A stretch of DNA of 7,087 nt, from contig CALLRW010000034.1 in NCBI GenBank assembly GCA_938014215.1, positions 1-7,087 of the forward strand, written 5' to 3'. Under the pieces are notes generated by a model. That model saw only the letters and a list, made by a program, of their open reading frames with translations. It made no database searches and was not told the DNA's origin. Source of the stretch: an uncultured Alistipes sp. Its GTDB lineage: Bacteria; Bacteroidota; Bacteroidia; Bacteroidales; Rikenellaceae. The translations under genes and the position numbers were made by a program. Positions 1 to 4,834 of this stretch are shown here, piece after piece. Numbering within the stretch: position 1 is the stretch's first letter; each line of letters opens with the position of its first letter.

Positions 1-4
1 TAAA

Positions 5-49
5 GTCCTGTCAGGACGTTTAGCGTAAACTGTAAAGTTTTTTCAGGAC
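5..49. repeat. Cluster of short perfect inverted repeats at the relaxase break point
   Basis: Three small perfect palindromes lie side by side. GTCCTG-t-CAGGAC is at 5-17, GTTTA-gcg-TAAAC at 18-30 and AAACT-gtaa-AGTTT at 27-40. CAGGAC occurs again at 44-49, giving a direct repeat with 12-17, and GTCAGG occurs at 10-15 and 52-57. The stretch is A+T-rich compared with the relaxase remnant that begins directly after it. Such clustering is compatible with an attachment or crossover site for a site-specific recombinase, or with the end of a mobile element, but no recombinase gene is in the window. Function is inferred only; the repeats themselves are read directly. Confidence 0.4.
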
Positions 50-57
50 AAGTCAGG

Positions 58-897
58 CTGGAGCGCGGCATCGACGGTTCGGAGGCGCGTCACGTCACCA
101 CGCAGGAGTTCTACCGACAGGCCATTGCCCAGCAGCAGGATCTGCAGGAGAACATCGACGCGCTGCTCCGTCTCGAAGAGCAGAAGCGGAAGGCCGTCGA
201 GCAGCTCAAACAACTGGAGCGGCAGGTGCGCACCGAATATGAACAGACCGCCACGCTCCAGGCGCAAAAGAGCGCCGAACTGAACCGCACCGAGGCCGAG
301 CTGAAGAGTGTGAAGGGCGAGCTGAAGGGTGCCCGATTGAAAAACGCCGCGGCGGAGGTCGGGTCGAATATCGTCGAGGGGATCGGGGCGATGATCGGCA
401 CCTCACGTGTCAAGCGGCAACAGCAGGAGATCGATCGCCTCAACGCGGAGAACGCCGCCCTGCACGAACAGATCGGGTCGCTGAACCGCGCCAATCGCGA
501 GGAGAAGGCCCGTCATGAGCAAGCCGAACAACAGTTGCAAGCGAAGCTCGACCGCATCGAACAGTGGCTGCCCGACACGCAGACACTTATCAGCTGGGGC
601 GAATACTGCCGCGACATGGGCCTCTCGGAGTCGGGCGCCCGCGAGATCATCGCCATGAAGCCCCTCTACGTCTCGGGCGAGCTCCGCGCCCCGGAGTATT
701 CGCACCGCTTCGACGTCTCGAATACCGAGATCCGCCTGCAACGCGACCCGAACGGCCCCGGAGGCTTCCAACTGCTCATCGACCGCCAACCCGCGCACGC
801 CTGGTTCCGCCAACGGTATGTGGAGCTCATGACCCGCCTGGGCTACCCCGTCCGCCCCGAACGCCCCGTCATCCGGCGACACACCATCAAGCGGTAA
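58..897 (+). pseudogene. MobV (Pre/Mob) family relaxase, C-terminal remnant lacking the catalytic domain
   Basis: Intact MobV relaxases nick an origin of transfer on plasmids and mobilisable elements. Here the frame is open from position 4 to a TAA at 895-897, but there is no credible start codon near its left edge; a GTG at 226 lies inside the coiled coil and is not a likely real start. Relaxase-like sequence begins around 58 with LERGIDGSEARH, which resembles the segment that closes the Pre/Mob catalytic domain. Then comes a long charged coiled coil (about 100-345), a Gly-rich break (GSNIVEGIGAMIGTS, from 361), more coiled coil to about 560, and a C-terminal domain containing MKPLYVSGELRAPEY and a final IKR. 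The order matches the C-terminal half of Bacteroidales MobV proteins as I recall them. The whole N-terminal nicking domain is missing, so the product, if made, cannot act as a relaxase. The sharp change to unrelated sequence at about 50-57 marks the break. The family call rests on recalled similarity and the coiled-coil architecture. Confidence 0.72.
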
Positions 898-929
898 CGC
901 CCCGCCGCCGCACCGTTTTTGTATGGAAA

Positions 930-965
930 ATTGCACGGACTTTCCCGAAAAACCGCTATCTTTAC
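930..965 (+). promoter_or_regulatory. Candidate Bacteroidota-type promoter of the hsdM operon
   Basis: In the gap between the relaxase remnant and hsdM, TATCTTTAC at 957-965 resembles the Bacteroidota -7 element (TAnnTTTG), with A in place of the final G. An ATTG at 930-933 lies about 23 bases upstream, near the usual distance for the -33 TTG element. Transcription would start at about 970, giving a leader of roughly 20 bases before the hsdM ATG at 991. No other plausible promoter stands out in the gap, and no obvious operator palindrome overlaps it. The call is from motif and spacing only. Confidence 0.5.
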
Positions 966-990
966 TTGAAATATTCTTTCCCAATTACCT

Positions 991-2523
991 ATGGCAACCA
1001 TGAATACGGCCGATATCGGCTTCGAGAAGGAGATTTGGCGGGCGGCGGACAAGATGCGCGGCAATATCGACGCGTCGGAATACAAATCCGTCGTGCTGGG
1101 GCTGATCTTCCTGAAATACATTTCCGACAAGTTCGAGACCAAATACCGCCAGCTCGTCGACGAGGGCGAGGGCTTCGAGGAGGACAAGGACGAATACACC
1201 GCCGAGAACATCTTCTACGTCCCCGCCGAGGCGCGCTGGGAGACCATCGCCGCGCAGGCCCACACCCCCGAAATCGGCACCGCCATCGACAACGCCATGC
1301 GGGCCATCGAACGTGAAAACCGGCGTCTGAAGGACATCTTGCCGAAGAACTTCGCACGGCCCGAGCTCGACAAACGGCGTCTGGGCGAGGTCGTCGACCT
1401 CTTCACCAACATCCGCATGCACCAGCACGGCGACTCGAAGGACATCCTCGGCCGCACCTACGAATACTGCCTCTCGCGCTTCGCCGAGGCCGAGGGCAAG
1501 CTGGCCGGCGAATTCTACACCCCGGCCTGTGTCGTCAAGACCCTCGTGCAGGTGCTGCAACCCTTCCGGGGGCGTGTCTACGACCCCTGCTGCGGTTCGG
1601 GCGGGATGTTCGTGCAGTCGGCACGCTTCATCGAGAGCCACGCCGGCAACATCAACAACATCTCGGTCTACGGCCAGGATTCGAACCCCACGACGTGGAA
1701 GATGGCGCAGATGAACCTCGCCATCCGGGGCATCGAGGCCGACCTGGGGCAGTACAACGCCGACACCTTCTTCCACGACTGCCACCCGACGCTCAAGGCC
1801 GACTTCGTGCTGGCCAATCCCCCCTTCAACCTCAGCGACTGGGGCGCCGACAAACTCGCCGACGACGTGCGCTGGAAGTATGGGACCCCGCCCAACGGCA
1901 ACGCCAACTTCGCGTGGATCGAGCATATCATCCACCACCTGGCCCCGACGGGGCGTGCGGGCGTCGTGCTGGCCAACGGTTCGCTCTCGAGCCAGAGCGG
2001 CGGCGAGGGCGACATCCGGCGGCGGCTGGTCGAGGCCGACCTGGTGGACTGCATCGTGGCCATGCCTCCGCAGTTGTTCTATACGACGCAGATTCCCGTC
2101 TCGATCTGGTTCTTCAACAAGGCCAAGACGCAGCCGGGCCATACGCTCTTCATCGACGCGCGCAACCTCGGGACGATGGTCACGCGCAAGCTGCGCGAGC
2201 TGACCGACTGCGAGTCGGAGGATCCGGCCCGTCGGGGCGACATCCAGCGCATCGCCGACACCTATTGGGCATACGCTGAGGGGCGCCTGAAGGCAGAGCA
2301 GGGCTTCTGCGCCGTGGCGACGACCGAGGAGATTGCGGCGCAGGACTTTATTCTGACGCCGGGACGCTATGTGGGTATCGCGGCGCAGGCGGAGGATTCG
2401 GAACCCTTCGCGGCGAAGATGGAGCGGCTGACGGGCGAGCTTTCGGCTCTTTTCGCGCAGTCGCATACGTTGGAGGCGGAGATCCGCCGGCAGTTGGAGC
2501 GTATCGGGTATAAAATGAAGTAG
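991..2523 (+). CDS. hsdM: Type I restriction-modification methyltransferase subunit HsdM
   Basis: HsdM uses S-adenosylmethionine to methylate adenine N6 in the site chosen by HsdS. It works as an M2S methylase and as part of the R2M2S restriction complex in the cytoplasm. The 510-residue product has the usual length. The N-terminal helical domain contains ASEYKSVVLGLIFLKYIS, typical of HsdM. GEFYTP is at residues 173-178, the AdoMet-binding motif I DPCCGSGG at 198-205, and the catalytic motif IV NPPF at 276-279, the form expected for an N6-adenine methylase. The C-terminus (KMERLTGELSALFAQ and following) is the helical tail that packs with HsdS. ATG 991 is used because it sits about 20 bases after the predicted transcription start; an in-frame ATG at 1000 (MNTADIGFEKE) is an equally family-like alternative. 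No strong Shine-Dalgarno is present. All motifs are intact, so the enzyme should be active. The last 60 or so codons favour GCG for alanine whereas the middle favours GCC. Confidence 0.96.
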   Translation: MATMNTADIGFEKEIWRAADKMRGNIDASEYKSVVLGLIFLKYISDKFETKYRQLVDEGEGFEEDKDEYTAENIFYVPAEARWETIAAQAHTPEIGTAIDNAMRAIERENRRLKDILPKNFARPELDKRRLGEVVDLFTNIRMHQHGDSKDILGRTYEYCLSRFAEAEGKLAGEFYTPACVVKTLVQVLQPFRGRVYDPCCGSGGMFVQSARFIESHAGNINNISVYGQDSNPTTWKMAQMNLAIRGIEADLGQYNADTFFHDCHPTLKADFVLANPPFNLSDWGADKLADDVRWKYGTPPNGNANFAWIEHIIHHLAPTGRAGVVLANGSLSSQSGGEGDIRRRLVEADLVDCIVAMPPQLFYTTQIPVSIWFFNKAKTQPGHTLFIDARNLGTMVTRKLRELTDCESEDPARRGDIQRIADTYWAYAEGRLKAEQGFCAVATTEEIAAQDFILTPGRYVGIAAQAEDSEPFAAKMERLTGELSALFAQSHTLEAEIRRQLERIGYKMK

Positions 2524-2525
2524 AT

Positions 2526-3011
2526 ATGTGTTTTATCGAATTCCTCAATGAATACAATGGAGCATTTACGGTTCTATTGACACTTATTCTCGTCATCATC
2601 AATATCTATATGGGATGGCAAAATCATATTTTGCGGAAAGATGCTACAAAACCGAAAGTCTTGGCTGAAATTTGCGGAATAGACAATATTGTCTGCTATA
2701 AGTTCACTAATTCTGGAGCATACCCAGCAACAAATATCCAAATCAAAATTGACCCATATCTGATTGAACAAAAGCAAAGTGGTGATCCATTAAGACAAAA
2801 ATTGGAAAGATTAGAAACTGGTTCTTTTTTCTTGGCTTCAGGAAAAGAATTGATTATTTCCACAGAGACGATGTGGAATAAAATAAAAGGCCACAAACTT
2901 TCCTTGTCCTATACCTATATGGATCTATCCGGTAAATCATATTCCCAAGAATATCTTTTCGATTTGTCTATAGTTGATCTTGATTTATCTTATCGATTTC
3001 CCAAAAAATGA
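2526..3011 (+). CDS. Unrecognised single-pass membrane protein within the R-M operon (orfA)
   Basis: I do not recognise this 161-residue protein. Residues about 12-30 (AFTVLLTLILVIINIYMGW) form one strong membrane segment preceded by an acidic N-terminus and followed by His, Arg and Lys, so by the positive-inside rule the remainder should face the cytoplasm. The soluble part looks rich in beta strands. It has VCYKFTNSGAYPATNIQIKI, a pattern seen in Ig-like beta-sandwich domains of many uncharacterised bacterial proteins, and a later YMDLSGKSYSQEYLFDLS stretch. No enzyme motif is visible. It starts two bases after the hsdM stop and its TGA overlaps the hsdS ATG by four bases (ATGA), so translation is probably coupled to both neighbours. 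It is strongly A+T-rich compared with hsdM: row 2581-2640 has 21 G/C of 60, against 35 of 60 in row 1621-1680 by hand count. It most likely arrived together with the hsdS variable regions. A role in R-M control or a separate defence function is possible but unproven. Confidence 0.85.
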   Translation: MCFIEFLNEYNGAFTVLLTLILVIINIYMGWQNHILRKDATKPKVLAEICGIDNIVCYKFTNSGAYPATNIQIKIDPYLIEQKQSGDPLRQKLERLETGSFFLASGKELIISTETMWNKIKGHKLSLSYTYMDLSGKSYSQEYLFDLSIVDLDLSYRFPKK

Positions 3012-4159
3012 GTGAATGGAAAACATATAAATGGGGCGATTTAATTTCTTTAGAATACGGAAAGCCTATACCTGACAAAAATCTTTTGGATGGACAATAT
3101 CCCGTATATGGAACCAATGGGAGAATAGGCACATCAAACCTTACGCCTCTATGTAAGCATCCATCTATCATAGTAGGAAGAAAGGGCGCTTACAGAGGTG
3201 TACATTATTCAAATAAACCGTTTTCAGTTATCGACACAGCTTTTTTTGTCGAACCCAAGACATCTATACTAGACCTGAAATGGGCTTACTACAAACTTTT
3301 AACGGTTAACATCAATAAAATGGATAGTGGTTCCGCCATCCCCTCAACAGACAGATATGAAATATACTCGTTATCTGTCGAACTTCCGTCGCTTGACGAG
3401 CAGCGGCGGATTGCGGGGATTTTGGGGTCGTTGGATGATAAAATTGAATTGAATCGGCGGATCAATGCGAATTTGGAGGCGCAGGCGCAGGCCCTCTTCC
3501 GGTCGTGGTTTGTGGATAACGAAACACAAAATAATAACCCCGGATTTTTCAACGATATTATTCAAACTACATTAAGCGGTGATTGGGGACAAGAAACCCC
3601 CAAAGGGAACTACATATCGGAAGTATATTGTATCAGAGGTGCAGATATTCCGGATATTAAATGCGGAGATAAAGGGAAACTTCCCACCCGCTATATTCTG
3701 GAAAAGAATCTGAAAAATAAAAAATTATCAGAGAATGACCTCGTTGTAGAAATATCCGGAGGTAGCCCGACACAATCTACGGGACGCATATGTTTGATTA
3801 CACGTGCTTTGCTCGATAGACTGGGTAAAGACGTAATATGTACGAATTTTTGCCGTGCATTGAAACCAATACCCGACTATTCATTTTTTATCTACTTGTA
3901 TTGGCAGTATCTTTATAACAACAATACAATGTTCAGTTATGAAAATGGGACGACGGGAATAAAAAATCTGAATATCACAGATTTCATAAATAAAGAACCT
4001 ATTACTATTCCAGGAAAAAAGAAGATTCTGGAATTTAATAAAGTGCTACAGCCCATTTTTGATATGATATACAAGAATGGAAGAGAAAGCGAATACCTTT
4101 CCGCTCTGCGCGACACCCTGCTGCCCAAATTGATGGCCGGAGAAATAAATCTACATTAA
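3008..4159 (+). CDS. hsdS: Type I restriction-modification specificity subunit HsdS
   Basis: HsdS recognises the bipartite DNA target and holds two HsdM and two HsdR subunits. The 383-residue product has the expected layout of two target recognition domains (TRDs), each followed by a conserved helical spacer. TRD1 is about residues 1-125, with YPVYGTNGRIG and IIVGRKGAYRG. The central conserved region is 126-170 (LPSLDEQRR to SWFVD). TRD2 is about 171-340, including LVVEISGGSPTQSTGR. The distal conserved helix ends with LSALRDTLLPKLMAGEI. Both TRDs are present, so the subunit looks complete, though somewhat short. The start overlaps the orfA stop by four bases. The DNA is mosaic: the TRDs are A+T-rich, while 3383-3520 and about 4095-4140, encoding the conserved helices, are G+C-rich like hsdM. 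This fits exchange of TRDs by recombination in the conserved regions. The target sequence cannot be read from the protein. No second hsdS or recombinase is visible. Confidence 0.95.
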   Translation: MSEWKTYKWGDLISLEYGKPIPDKNLLDGQYPVYGTNGRIGTSNLTPLCKHPSIIVGRKGAYRGVHYSNKPFSVIDTAFFVEPKTSILDLKWAYYKLLTVNINKMDSGSAIPSTDRYEIYSLSVELPSLDEQRRIAGILGSLDDKIELNRRINANLEAQAQALFRSWFVDNETQNNNPGFFNDIIQTTLSGDWGQETPKGNYISEVYCIRGADIPDIKCGDKGKLPTRYILEKNLKNKKLSENDLVVEISGGSPTQSTGRICLITRALLDRLGKDVICTNFCRALKPIPDYSFFIYLYWQYLYNNNTMFSYENGTTGIKNLNITDFINKEPITIPGKKKILEFNKVLQPIFDMIYKNGRESEYLSALRDTLLPKLMAGEINLH

Positions 4160-4828
4160 ATGGATTTCGAGACCAAAATATTATTGAACAATCTTATTGA
4201 TGCGATAAGCAACACTAATCGAACAGATTGGTGGATGTTTGGTATTTCATTATTAGGGGTTGTCGTTTCTGGTATTTTCTCTTATATGCTATGGAGAATC
4301 TCACGGCAACAATGTAGAATTGAGAAATATCGAGAAAGTCGAGATTTATATGCAGATTTATATTCCATCTGGAAATTTTGCAACATTTTTTTGTTTGATG
4401 TTTACGATATAATCCAAGACAGCAATAAAAAACATGCAGGATATGAGATTATAAAGTTAACAAATGCCGTTCAGAATCTGATGCAGACAATAATGAAAAA
4501 TGAAGTCTCCATTCAATTACTGCTATCAAAAAGCTCAATCCAATATATGGACCTCTATTCTCTGCTGATAAGCGCTGACGTAGTTCTTAAGAATTTGACA
4601 CATATTATAGTAAGCGAGGATTCAGAAGGTTATCAGCCCCTATTTAGTCTAAATTTAGCAGAAGACAACAAAGACAAAGATATTATTAACGATATTATCG
4701 AATATGCAAAAAAAGAGAATCTCCCTCTGGAGTCTCTTCACATACAAAATTTTGCCAATCAAAAATACGACATTTTCTATAAAGCAAATATTCTTGACTT
4801 TGTTCAGAAAGAAATAACAATATCATAG
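4160..4828 (+). CDS. Unrecognised single-pass membrane protein between hsdS and hsdR (orfB)
   Basis: I do not recognise this 222-residue protein. One membrane segment lies at about residues 24-46 (WWMFGISLLGVVVSGIFSYM within it). It is followed by a basic stretch (RISRQQCRIEKYRESR), which predicts that the large C-terminal part is cytoplasmic. That part appears mostly alpha-helical, with no nuclease, ATPase or metal-binding motif I can see. Its layout, a membrane helix then a basic helix with RDLYADLYSIWK, is common among uncharacterised bacterial proteins. The ATG directly follows the hsdS TAA, and its TAG is six bases before the hsdR ATG, so it should be translated from the same message. 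It is A+T-rich throughout, and composition flips to G+C-rich at the hsdR start. It has the same topology as orfA but no evident sequence similarity to it. The two could be partners in one membrane-associated function, or unrelated passengers. Confidence 0.85.
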   Translation: MDFETKILLNNLIDAISNTNRTDWWMFGISLLGVVVSGIFSYMLWRISRQQCRIEKYRESRDLYADLYSIWKFCNIFLFDVYDIIQDSNKKHAGYEIIKLTNAVQNLMQTIMKNEVSIQLLLSKSSIQYMDLYSLLISADVVLKNLTHIIVSEDSEGYQPLFSLNLAEDNKDKDIINDIIEYAKKENLPLESLHIQNFANQKYDIFYKANILDFVQKEITIS

Positions 4829-4834
4829 AAGACC

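Noticed and set aside
891..920. Possible intrinsic terminator after the relaxase remnant (CGGT/ACCG arms followed by TTTTT)
   Set aside because: The stem is only four pairs with a 16-base loop, or a competing short GCGG/CCGC pairing, so it is too weak to annotate.
564..1316. Plus-strand 250-codon frame crossing the relaxase remnant, the promoter gap and hsdM
   Set aside because: It is out of frame with two better supported genes and its translation is Arg/Pro-rich low-complexity sequence.
985..2466. Long 493-codon open frame on the minus strand
   Set aside because: It lies antisense to hsdM, which has all family motifs. Long antisense frames are common where third codon positions are G/C-rich, and its translation is a low-complexity mix rich in Arg, Val and Leu with no domain.
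3008..4159. Phase-variable, invertible hsdS shufflon
   Set aside because: I looked for a second partial hsdS, long inverted repeats inside hsdS and a recombinase gene, and saw none in the window. Such parts could lie outside it.
4745..4834. Possible separate promoter for hsdR within the 3' end of orfB
   Set aside because: The A+T-rich sequence gives several loose TTG and TAnnTT matches, but none has a convincing -7 element with correct spacing, and six-base spacing to orfB favours co-transcription.
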